Positions 37,385-47,436 of a stretch of 64,000 nt of DNA are shown piece after piece. Both the position numbers and the translations under genes were made by a program. A model generated the notes under the pieces. The model was not told where the DNA came from and made no database searches. It saw nothing but the letters and a program-made list of their open reading frames with translations. This stretch comes from Cycas panzhihuaensis (Eukaryota > Cycadophyta): contig CM041465.1 in NCBI GenBank assembly GCA_023213395.1, positions 91,271,741 to 91,335,740 of the forward strand, written 5' to 3'. How positions within the stretch are numbered: the first letter of the stretch is position 1; the number at the start of each line of letters is the position of its first letter.

Positions 37385-38015
37385 TGTTAGAATTTTTTTT
37401 TAATAATTTAAAAGTAAGGATTTTAGAAATTACCTTATAAGAGAAGTTACATAATATGTGAGAATTCATACATGCTTAGGTTTGCCCTAGTACCATGTAA
37501 ATTCTTTCTAAATCTTTACATCATTTACATAGCATAAATATCATATAATTAGAAGAACAAACATATAAAATATAGGTTTAATATGGGAAACCCTTTCAAA
37601 AATAAAGCCCATATACAAAAAGTTTAGTGATTGATTAGAAATACCAACTATTACATTATAAATCACCAAGTGAGTGAAACCTAGATGATTGGATATATCT
37701 CACCATGATTTGATATAACCTTACCACAAATCCCATTTTATATAATCTAGAGGGTATGTTTAGCGAAGAGTTATGACTCTTCATTGTGTCCCATGACTCT
37801 ATATATCTTGATTCTTTATGTCCCTTCGAATCTCGATACTTGTCCCTCTTCATATCTTGATTCTTCATGCCCCTTTAGATCTTAATACTTGTGCCTCTTT
37901 ATATCTTGTCTCTTCATATCCCTTCAAATCTAGATAATTTCACTTCTTCATATCTCGATTCTTCTCATGACCATAACTTATACCACATGTTAATCTTTTA
38001 CTGTACTCACTAACA
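37385..38015 (-). repeat. 3' LTR of copia-5
   Basis: Starts TGTTAGAATTTT and ends CACTAACA. Beside it (38016-38028) the complement of a polypurine tract (ATAAGGGGAA on the minus strand) and a copia RNase H C-terminus identify it as a minus-strand 3' LTR. No partner LTR is in the window. It contains a 49-bp tandem repeat. Confidence 0.75.
37807..37972. repeat. 49-bp tandem repeat, about 3.4 copies, inside an LTR
   Basis: Units at 37807-37855, 37856-37904 and 37905-37953 plus a partial unit to 37972. Each begins CTTGATTCTT or a close variant and ends TCTTCATAT. Within each unit two related halves of about 25 and 24 bases are visible. Located in the LTR, possibly the promoter/enhancer part. Confidence 0.85.
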
Positions 38016-38290
38016 TTCCCCTTATGCAAATATGGGATTTAGGATTCAACATACAGTTACAGATCAATATTATGTCACAATCTAATAACCTTCTATGTGA
38101 GTAATAGTTGACCTTACATATGCATCTCCTCTTAAGGGAAAACCTCATGCTAGCCTAATTTAATATAAATTCTTTTGAAATGATCTTTAGTAAATGACTT
38201 TGTGAATATATCCACTAATTGTTCATCACTTGGGCTATATTCCATATTCAACTTCCTTACTTTGACCATGAATTTGTATTCCAAATTCAA
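38016..38290 (-). pseudogene. copia-5 RNase H C-terminus, truncated
   Basis: Minus-strand QLVDIFTKSFTKDHFKRI near 38130-38225 is the typical end of plant copia pol (family: QLADIFTKPL). A stop follows soon after and the LTR lies beyond. Upstream the copia reading ends abruptly near 38290, where a Ty3-gypsy integrase begins. Confidence 0.8.
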
Positions 38291-39256
38291 CTCTTTTACT
38301 TTATAATTATGATTTTAATGACCTAAATAGTTTTTGATAAAGTTTGCTCATGAATTTTATATTCTTATTACTTATTATTGATCTTTGAAATCTAAAATTT
38401 GCAGACATTTCCTTGAATAATATTTGAGTTATTTGATTTTATTTGTGTGTCATTTTGTAAGGTACAAATCTTATCACGTTGGTAAGTTTACCGATGGTTA
38501 CTAAGATTTGTTCATTTTATTTTTGTGTTCTTAGTAAATTTGTGATAAAATCCATTGAAATACTATGTCATTTTCCTTTTAGAATTGAGAGTGACACTAA
38601 CAGCCTTGTTAGGTTGTCTCTTTTCAACTTGGTTACCTAGCATAGCTTATAAATTACTATGTAATTTACTACCTCTTGATTAGTGTTTTTCCATTAGATA
38701 TATTATTTAATTACCTCTTTTATCTTATCAATATAAATATGGATTACAAGAGGAGCATCATATAACTCATAAAGAATTTTGTGCTTGAATTTTATTACAT
38801 TTGATACTATAATTATTTTCCCTTTCCAAAATTTATAGTCTTTAAGTTAAAAATATTTAAAAATTATTTTTCCTTTTGTTAAGATTATATGACCTTATTA
38901 CACCATAGGTCATCATGTTATTCTTGCTAAATAGTCTTTCTTAAAATACTTATTATAACAAGATTGTTCAAGACTTGTAGGATCTTTAGAGGTCATTAAT
39001 AACTATTATTTATTTTCCTAATTAATATACTATCCTTGATGTTAAAAATAATATTGTCCATCTAAATTGTTGTGTCGATAACTCACCCTTGAGAGGAAAA
39101 TTTAGAAGGGGATTATGATCTATAACAATTTCAAAGCTATTGGCATTTAGGCAATACTTCTTTTTATTTAAAACATGAACTATTGACAACTTTTCTTGAT
39201 TGGATGTTGGGTATCATTATTTTGTTAGGTTCATATTATGACTTTCATATATATAC
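38291..39256 (-). pseudogene. Second Ty3-gypsy element: integrase and RNase H
   Basis: Minus strand. RNase H is at about 39060-39200: KYCLNANSFEIVIDHNPLLN, the TDHKPL-type strand. The integrase core is at 38300-38600: WHSISMDFITNL, an ILVTIGKLTNVIRFVP strand and IISNKNIKFMSKLYQKLF, matching W..ISMDFI.GLP, V.VDRLTK.AHF.P and the SDR...F.S..W...F motifs. It is a different family from copies A and B by sequence. The 3' side is cut at about 38290. The RT continues beyond copia-6. Confidence 0.82.
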
Positions 39257-39512
39257 TATTATGAACCTCCTTAAAAGAAGTAATTACTCAATCATTATCA
39301 AAGGTCTCATTAATTAGTTCACCTATTTACGAAAAGATCCTATTTTATACATATAAATATGGCCCCCAATTGTAAACATTCATCATCACTTATTATCTTA
39401 TCAGTTAATTAATTGGTCATTTAACTATTAAACCTATCCATGCATCCTTGTGATCTCATATATCTTTTGGAAACTAGCATTTGTTCCTTAGCAACAAACT
39501 AGGTTCATAACA
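39257..39512 (+). repeat. 5' LTR of copia-6
   Basis: Starts TATTATGAACC (TG decayed to TA) and ends GGTTCATAACA, so the LTR has an 11-bp nearly perfect terminal inverted repeat, longer than usual. Aligns with 42921-43174. Confidence 0.93.
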
Positions 39513-39514
39513 AG

Positions 39515-39526
39515 TGGTATTAGAGT
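39515..39526 (+). other. tRNA-Met primer-binding site of copia-6
   Basis: TGGTATTAGAGT two bases after the LTR; one C-to-T change. Confidence 0.88.
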
Positions 39527-40777
39527 AGTTTTATTCTCAACACCTTAATAATCTAATAAACTTTAGTATTATAATATTACAATCTATTTAAAGTAGTCCA
39601 TAATTCACCATTACTATTTTAGACATAGCTTTACTCGTTGTCTCCATATATTATTTACACTCATCCTAAAGTAGTTTGCATGTTATTATCATCTCCCTAC
39701 CATTTTCATAGTCATACTTCATTGTCATTTCATGTGCCTTATCACTGTAGCTTGTGCAAGTCTACCACTCTCATTCGTCTAACCTAAACATTAATATAAG
39801 TACAAATATTATAATCTACCTCTATGGTAGAGATTTATTATTAACAATGACTATTATAGGAAGGTGACACCTCCATGCTGATCTATATAACTATTAGCAC
39901 CAAGCCATATAACAACAACATCTCTAAAATATTACATCTCCATGGGCCATGCAATTATGATGTTCTCATATGCATATAAGTTCTTTTAATCCTTTGAACA
40001 TAGTCATAGCATATTAATCTATTACAAGTTACTATGAATATAATATATGCACATTCTGCCATATATTAATATAATTTAAGATGAGGCAAATGCACAACAT
40101 ATGTAGAACCTCTTATAAGAGATAAATTATAAGATGACTAAGAGATATATAATTTCTAAGAGATATAATTAATTTGTAACATATCTAATATTGCTCAAAG
40201 TTAAAACTATATGTCATCTAAGAGATATATGATACCTAAAAAATATATAATTCACATTTGAGACCTTTTACATCAACATTACCAAGTTTGTAGAGATTGA
40301 AAGCCAATTCTACATCAACATAATTTGCATTAATATAATACTATGCTCTTCTCAATTAATAATATGGATCATTACTTGATCTAGTTTACCAATTCTGTAT
40401 CATCATTTCAATGCACTCTAATATACACTATTGATAGTCAAAAGGCATATATATTTTGGAAAATAAAATTAATAAACATGCCATCTTTATATTTGTGCCC
40501 TTATATTCATCTTTTTCATTTTATATTTTCTCGTTAAATCCTATTAAGATTTTCATCTATTTACCATCTATTCACTCAGTAGCTATTCACAGTATCTATC
40601 TAAATTTAGTATATCATTGGTAGCCTATATATACATACATACATACATACATAAATATCTTAGTATTCAATATTAAATCATTAAATTCTAGATCCCTTCC
40701 ACCTTGTTAATATCCCAGATTTCCCCCATTCAACATGTTGAAGTGGGGTGTAGAATTAGAATGAACAAGTTTGCAAG
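39527..40777 (+). mobile_element. copia-6 leader
   Basis: About 1.25 kb of AT-rich sequence with no domain recognised. Includes a short (ATAC)n tract at 40630-40652. A gag, if it ever existed here, is not visible. Confidence 0.55.
40630..40652. repeat. (ATAC)n microsatellite
   Basis: Five to six tandem ACAT/ATAC units. Confidence 0.9.
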
Positions 40778-41803
40778 ATGGATGGAGCTATTGATACTCA
40801 TTATGTTAGTAAAGATATTAAAAAATAAGGTAGGGGAATGGGAGTATTATTCCAAGGAACAAGATTTGTGCTAATGGGATTCAACCCTATAAAATAGAAT
40901 AAATATATAAAAAAGATTAATTCTAATAGGGCATTTGATGTGGGATGATATATGTGAGCTATACTCATATTATTATTTACTAGTTTACATACAGTAATCC
41001 TACTTATGTTATGGCAAGGAAGGATGGGAAGGCATTGGTTACATACTTATGGGATGTAGCTAGTTTGGATAGGGGAGTGCTTATAGATACTAATAAGATT
41101 TTGTATGAAATATAAGAGATATGATTGGCATTCTAGGTAGTGCATCCTTATGCATTTGTTTAATAGGGTATTAAGGTCAATATCATCATGATATTATATG
41201 AATGGTTAAAATAATATGAGCATAATTACAAATCCATTCATTGTGAGTAAAGTAATATATCTCATTTGTTACAAGTATGAAGGGGATAAGTACACACTTG
41301 CTAAGAAAATAGGATTAAAGATAGTTGATTATCATTAGCTTGAAGATTGCTTAAAGGTTTAGATATTACTTCTCGAAGAGAATTACTTAAAAAGTAGATG
41401 AGAGGTGGAGGCTAGGGATTTAAAGGTTGTTCAAGTTAGTAGAAGTTATCTACCTCTATTGTCAACATACAATCAAGTCTCATACAGTTATTCCACTAGT
41501 TTATATGGACCTCTTATGGTACTAAATTCCAAACCTCTTTCACATCCTATATTATATAAGTCAGCTTTTATAATTAATGAATTGTTAGGAATAAAACTTT
41601 CACCTAAAGAATGGGTAGAAGCAAGGATTTATAGAAAACTTGAAAGAAGTGAGAAGCTTTTAGACATAAAGAATGGAGGTGAATATAGAGAATTGTATTT
41701 GATACTAATAAGCCTCAATGATGCCTACCTGTTATCATTACATAAAAAAATTAAAGGAGTAAGTAAGAAGATTACAAGAATTACATTAAAAAAATTCAAC
41801 TAA
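40778..41803 (+). pseudogene. Captured host gene: tandem BRCT-domain protein, processed and decayed
   Basis: The reading starts at ATG 40778 (MDGAIDTHYVSKDIKK) and continues with GVLFQGTRFVLMGFNPIK, the opening of a BRCT domain. After a frameshift, YTHIII and NPTYVMARKDGKALVTYLWD (41004-41060) give the THIV...A.......V.W part, including the conserved Trp. BRCT 2 follows at 41110-41400: RDMIGILGSASLCICLIGY, then KVIYLICYKYEGDKYTLAKK, and H.LEDCLK, where the conserved Trp codon is TAG at 41336-41338. EARDLKV follows. From memory this order resembles a plant tandem-BRCT protein (such as Arabidopsis At4g02110), and the 132-codon open stretch 41405-41803 continues in the same frame as the start. 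No intron is evident between the domains, suggesting capture from mRNA. Function in the parent would be phosphopeptide/protein binding in DNA repair; this copy is dead. Confidence 0.72.
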
Positions 41804-42650
41804 AATCATAAATAACATATACATAAATGTGTTAAGAAGGAAGATGAGGATGACACATTTATACTAAAAATTAATAGAGTATAAGATCATGCAATATAGA
41901 AATAAACAAGGCCTATAAACCAAATTATAATCTTAACATATAATTTAAGTGTGTAGGAAGAAGAAGATAATATATAATAGGAAAATAAGGATAAACCATT
42001 AATAACTGGTAAGGACAAAAAGTTAGGTGTCATTCCCAAAACAATATATAACAATTTATAATAAAAAAGATATCAACTATATGCCAAAAAAATCATTAAT
42101 GCCAATGATGATATTTATGTCCCTCTATTTGAGAAGAACCAACTAGTGTCAATAACATCTCCTAATCAATTTGGGAAAAATGTACTAATACTAATGATGA
42201 CAAGTTCAACTTCTAGTTAACTTGGAAATAATTCAAAAGCAAACATAAACTATTATACCTTAAAATAATACTATCAAGGAACAACACCATCAAAGGCTTT
42301 TTAGAAAAATATATTCAACAATTTTGAAAATGGTAATTCAACTCCTAATATAAAGAATGATACTTATAATACTATAAGTAAAACTTTTGGTGAAATCAAT
42401 ATACATGATAATATGAATCATATAATTACATCATATATATTAGAGGATTCTCTAGTATCAATAATAATCTTGTTGTTTCCTAATGAATCCAAACAATTCA
42501 CAACTATTAATATATAATCTTATCTTTGGAGACAAAGTTGGTTTATATCAACATTGCCATCAATTTTTCATAGGCATACAAATGATAATTATTTAAAATA
42601 TAACATCTATTAACAACCTAAAAATATAATTGATTGAAGAATTCTTTGGC
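41804..42650 (+). pseudogene. Possible 3' continuation of the captured gene
   Basis: After the stop at 41801-41803 the plus strand keeps a coding-like look: low-complexity Ser/Asn/Thr-rich readings such as TSPNQFGKNVLI (about 42150) and NGNSTPNIKNDTYNTISKTF (about 42330-42390), as expected for the disordered tail of a BRCT protein. No domain supports it, so this is inference from continuity and composition. Confidence 0.35.
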
Positions 42651-42920
42651 ATCAACCTTCAACATGTAGGCCAGGGTATAAAAAAATTCAACATTCTCAT
42701 AATCAACATGTACTAAATAATTTAAAAAGTATTTTCAACAACATCAACCTATCCAAGTTTACTTTTGTATTTATATTCATTATTATTTAAGGTTTTGATA
42801 ATCATGACTTGACAACATATCCTAGATGATTATGATATCCTTTTATCAATAAGAGGCAACATAAGATTGATTGTTATCTTAGTTATGTTTCGAGAATGAA
42901 ACATTTCAAGAAGAGGGTCT

Positions 42921-43174
42921 TGTTATGAACCTCCTTAAAATAAGTAATTAATCAATCATTATCAAAGGTCTTGTCAAATGGTTATACCTATTTATGAAAA
43001 TGGCCTAGTTTATGCATATAAATATGTCATCAATTATAAACATTCATCATTACTTATTCTTGTATTAATTAATTAAATGGTCATTTAATATAAAACCTAT
43101 CCAAGCATCTTTATACTCTCATGTGCCTTTGAAACTTAGCATTTGCTCCACAATTATGAACTAGAATTGTAACA
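42921..43174 (+). repeat. 3' LTR of copia-6
   Basis: Starts TGTTATGAACCTCC and ends AATTGTAACA; partner of 39257-39512. Confidence 0.93.
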
Positions 43175-44084
43175 TATGCCTACTTTGAATTATTGTATTA
43201 AACTTTTTCTAATAGTAAACCCATTGAAAGTGTTTTATTTAATCCCTCAGGGTTAAGACTAGAGCTTTTATTAAGTTATCTTTTAAGATTAAAAAAATAT
43301 CTTGGTATTTTTGTGTCTAGGGAAACCTTTTATCCTTCTTTAGCTACTTAGTTAATGAATTGACTAATTTTTGGAAAATTTAGATAGATTTTATATAAAA
43401 GCTAGCTAGTTCTCAAAATCTTCATACTTCATGTATTTTTCATGGTGTTTTCTATTCTTTAATAGTTTGGATTGATATATTGTAATACCCTTCGATGAAA
43501 CTATATGCATAGATGTTCAATCTCTTCTTTGAAGAATTAACATTTAGAAACCTTTGCATATAGTTTCTCTTTTCTTAGAATATTTATGATAATCTTTAGA
43601 TGTCTAAAGTGTTTTTCTTTACTTTTACTAAAATTAAACATCATTAAGAAAAATAAGAAGAAAATTTCCTAAATAGACTCATAATATATTTTTTATTAAT
43701 CTTATAAATAAAGCAAGAACATTCATTAAACAAAATGACATAACTAGGTATTTATAATGTGCATCTTTAATACCAAAAGTTATCTTTTTAATATCGGTCT
43801 TGTGGATTCTAATATAATGATATCGATTTCTTAAGTAAATTTTAAAAATATGGCACTTAATAGTAATTTTATTTAAAGCCCTATATTTAATGTAGAATTT
43901 CTAAATTGGGATTTAAATATAAGAAGGATATACTCTAATATACTAAGAAAATTTATTTTAGAAATGCATTAATTCACCTAATTTCCATTCAACCTCATTC
44001 CTTCTCTTTATGATGCATAATGAATATGTATAAATATAACTATTATAGAATATATACAAAACTCCTAATGATACTTATGTGGAA
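43175..44084 (-). pseudogene. Second Ty3-gypsy element: reverse transcriptase C-terminal part
   Basis: Minus strand. KEKHFRHLKIIINILRKEKL and then YAKVSKC.FFKEEIEHL (about 43520-43640) match the EHL.HL..V...LR...L.AK..KC.F block that follows the active site in Ty3-gypsy RT. Next is KIHEV.RF.ELASFYIKSI (about 43370-43440), the VRSFLGL..FYR.FI motif, and then FQKLVNSLTK.LKKDKRF. The YVDD box is not readable. It continues as RNase H at 39256 once copia-6 is removed. Upper end is replaced by copia-7. Confidence 0.82.
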
Positions 44085-44206
44085 TGTTGGGTAATCCCTA
44101 ATGACTCATCATTCTCATAATAATAATAAGAAAAATTCTAAAATATGTTTGATAAGGGGGAGACTCAAAACATAAAGTTATGATGCTAGTAAACATTAAT
44201 ATTTCA
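44085..44206 (-). repeat. Candidate 3' LTR of copia-7
   Basis: TGTTGGG at 44085 and ATTTCA ending 44206, next to the complement of a polypurine tract (AAAAGGGAGCAT on the minus strand). At 122 bp it is short for a copia, and no partner LTR is present, so the outer boundary is uncertain. Confidence 0.4.
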
Positions 44207-45453
44207 ATGCTCCCTTTTAATGTTTACTTCATTAATTTTAACTCCTAAACCATCATTGAATATCCAAAATTTATCTCATGTTAGTGACTTGGTAAATATA
44301 TCAACTAATGGTTCTTCTATTACATGTATACCACCTCAATCATCCTATTTTGAATTAATTCTTGAATAAAGTAATGGTACACCTCAATGTATATAGTGTA
44401 AGTATGGAACACATGGTTATTAGTGATCTTCAGTGTACTTTGATTATCATAGTACAATTTAGTTCGTTCTAATTATTGTATATCCATATCCCCTAGATTT
44501 AGTTTTTGCTATAACTACAACTTTATACTTTACTACAATTAAGGATAAAGTAATATTAGATCATTTTTTACTACTCCAAGTGACAATAACTAATCCTAGA
44601 CAAAAAATGTGTCCAAAAGTCATTCTCTTTCTTTCTATATATATGGTCAAATTATAAATTGCCAATCCTTCCAACTTGAAGTTAATATTATATATGAATT
44701 CAAGATCATATTATATAGTGCCCTTTAAGTATCTAAGTATCTTTTCTACAACTTTTTAGTAACTCTATTTTGGCACTTCCATAAACCTAGAAACTATTCT
44801 AACTATAAATAAGGTGTCAGATCTAGTAGTAATTAAATATATTTGACTACTTACTAGTTGCTTATATAACATTCCATCAATATTTTCTCCATGATCTTCT
44901 ATTATTAACTTGGAATATATCTTCATAGTGATAGGGTTATAATCATCTATTCTAAATTTCTTTAAAATTTCTCAACTATATTTCACTTATGAGATAAAGA
45001 GACATGTAGGCCTTTACTATACTTCAACTTTAAAGAAGTAATGTAGTACTCCCACATATATCATCTCAAAGAAGTGACTTAGATTTACTTTTAGATTTAA
45101 TATCATATTGATGTTATTACCTTTGATCAACAAGTCATCAATATATGACACTACACATATTACTTTATCATTTAAGATTTTAATATATATACTTGAGTTA
45201 ATTACATATATCTTAAACCTATTTTAAAGAAAGTACTAATTAATCTTTTTATATGAAGCTTTGAGAGCCTATTTTAGGTTGTACAACGCCTTTTTGAGAT
45301 GGTACACTAAATGCTCTTAACATTTTTGTATAAAGCCAAGTGGTTGGACTATGTAGACTTCTTTTGTCAATTCCCTATTTAGAAATGTACTATTCATATT
45401 TATTTGGTGAAGCTTCTAATTGAATTATATAGCCATTACCACAATGAGACAAA

Positions 45454-45833
45454 TGTCAAAAATAGGGATTCAAAGATTACCTTTGAAATCATGATGAAAA
45501 TATAAATATAAAGTATGCTACAAGCATGAGGCATTAATGATAAAATAATAAATGAAGTAAACAAAAGATGAATTATGTATAATACATAATCTAACAAAGA
45601 TGTGGGAAAATGATTACCTTCTATTTATTATATTAGGCATAAATACATACTTATAGTACATGTGACCTCATACTTGACCAATAAGATGAAAGAACCCTTA
45701 TCAATGGGACATTTATATGAATAAGTGTGTATCACATATACATATGTTAATAACTTAATATAAAATACCTATGAGAGAGTTAAGATAAAATAGATACTAA
45801 ACATTAATCTATATTAAACATTATGTTTTAGCA
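45454..45833 (-). repeat. 3' LTR of the small element
   Basis: Starts TGTCAAAAATAGGG and ends GTTTTAGCA. It shares TACATACTTATAGTACATGTG and the flanking blocks with 47095-47436; extra bases relative to the partner occur near 45500-45530. Confidence 0.93.
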
Positions 45834-47085
45834 CACCCCTATAATATTTATTGTTATATTTGTACATTATATAGAAATCTACTAAATCAAATGAAGATTG
45901 TGTCCATATTATACTAACTATATCTACAAGCAACAAACTAAATATGTTGAAGTCTGTATAAAGAAAGGTCCATCTACTAGAATACATGGGTAACTAGCCA
46001 TTACAATTGTTAGTTGAATAGAAACCTCCTTTAGATATATCGTTCAATCAACATCAATCAACTTTATTTTAAGACCAAGTCTACTATGCAAATGAGTTGA
46101 GTATAAAGGAAATTTCATTCTTATTTGAGGCAACCAATTTGTGGTTACCTTATTCTTATTAGAGGTGACCAATTTGTGGTTCCTTCAGGGATAAGAGTAG
46201 GATACACCTTATAACTTATATGGTTCTTCAAGGATAAAAATGAATATCACTTTGAGTTTAACCTTTCTAAGTTTATCAAACATCTATTGGCTTACGTGTA
46301 CCTATAATACCATCAGTAGCCCACGTTATTTTGTAATCTATTCTTTCTTTCATATACTGTGCAATGTGGGGTATTACAATGATGATGCAATAAGAGATCT
46401 AGTCCAATATGGGTGTCTTCCCCTTTAGCATGATAAAGGCATATCTATGGGCAATGAAACCATGGTTGTGGCTAGTTCCATTAAGTCTTCATTTAGTTGG
46501 TATGCTTTGTGTATTATGAGCATCAATGAGGGCTTTTACTAAGGTGAGTTACAATTATGTAATTGATCAGTCAATCTCTATGTATGATAGGTTAGTGGTA
46601 GACTAAATTTTCTTTTATGAGGTTGATAATGGTTTTTCTTAGTGGTTATTCTTTCTATGGAGGACATGCATGACATCCTTTAGATCATGTCCATTCTATT
46701 CTTCTTCTATTTGTGGTGGCTCCATAGATTAGATCTCACATATGTCATTCATAAGTGCTCTAAACTTGTAAGGCTATATCAAATTATGCTTTAAGTATTG
46801 ATCAACCACACTCCACATAGGGTTATCACTTTTTATAGGTGGCTTTGATTCCTTCTTAGTTATTTTTTACTATGCCAAACCAATGATATTGTAAGCTACT
46901 TCCTATGGTAGATAGGTTTATGTAATCTTCTGTAGCAACAAGCATCCATTTGGTGAAGGCAAGGGCATTTATTTTCTAGCTTCATAAACATCTACTTTGG
47001 AGGTTCTCTTATAGGCTTAAACATACTAAAATATTTCACTAACAGAATCTTCACCTCACCATAGTGGTTTGGATTTAACCTTGCC
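45834..47085 (-). mobile_element. Internal region of the small element
   Basis: No retroelement domain on either strand. A 62-codon plus-strand open frame at 46240-46428 is hydrophobic, antisense to the element and has no recognisable family. Might hold a captured fragment; I cannot identify one. Confidence 0.5.
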
Positions 47086-47094
47086 CTGATACCA

Positions 47095-47436
47095 TATCAA
47101 AAATAGGGATTTGAAGATTACCTTTGAAATTATGATGAAAATATGAATGTAAATAATAAATGAAGTAAACAAAATATGAAATATGCATAATATAAAATAC
47201 AAAAAGATATAGGAAAATGATCACCTTCCAATTATCGCATTAGGTATGAATACATACTTATAGTACATGTGACATCATACTTGACCAATTAAATGAAATA
47301 ATCCTTGTGTCCACTAATGGAACATTTACATGAATAGGTGTACATCACATAAATACATATTAATAAAATACCTATAAGAAAGTTATAATAAAGGGAACAC
47401 TAAACATTAACCCATATTAAACATTGTATTTTAACA
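47095..47436 (-). repeat. 5' LTR of the small element
   Basis: Starts TATCAAAAATAGGG (TG decayed to TA) and ends TTTTAACA; partner of 45454-45833. Confidence 0.93.

Larger units (their letters stand above)
39257..43174 (+). mobile_element. Non-autonomous LTR element (copia-6) carrying a captured host gene
   Basis: A 3.9-kb plus-strand element: LTRs 39257-39512 and 42921-43174, PBS at 39515-39526, polypurine tract AAGAAGAGGGTCT just before the 3' LTR, and TSD TATAC/TATGC (39252-39256, 43175-43179; one transition). No gag, protease, integrase or RT similarity was seen between the LTRs. Instead, a sense-oriented reading with two BRCT-type domains occupies about 40778-41400 and coding-like sequence continues to about 42650. 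It interrupts the RT-RNase H region of the second gypsy element. Confidence 0.85.
45454..47436 (-). mobile_element. Small non-autonomous LTR retrotransposon (about 2 kb)
   Basis: LTRs at 45454-45833 and 47095-47436, a PBS complement CTGATACCA at 47086-47094 abutting the higher LTR, and a perfect TSD ACAAA (45449-45453 and 47437-47441). The internal region is only about 1.26 kb and shows no gag or pol. It splits the RT of copia-7 cleanly. Larger LTRs than a classical TRIM, smaller than a LARD. Confidence 0.93.

Noticed and set aside
37807-37972. CRISPR-like array
   Set aside because: The 49-bp units are head-to-tail without unique spacers and lie in a plant LTR.
46240-46428. Hydrophobic 62-codon plus-strand frame
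   Set aside because: Antisense within a small non-autonomous LTR element, AT-rich composition alone yields such Leu/Ile/Tyr-rich frames.
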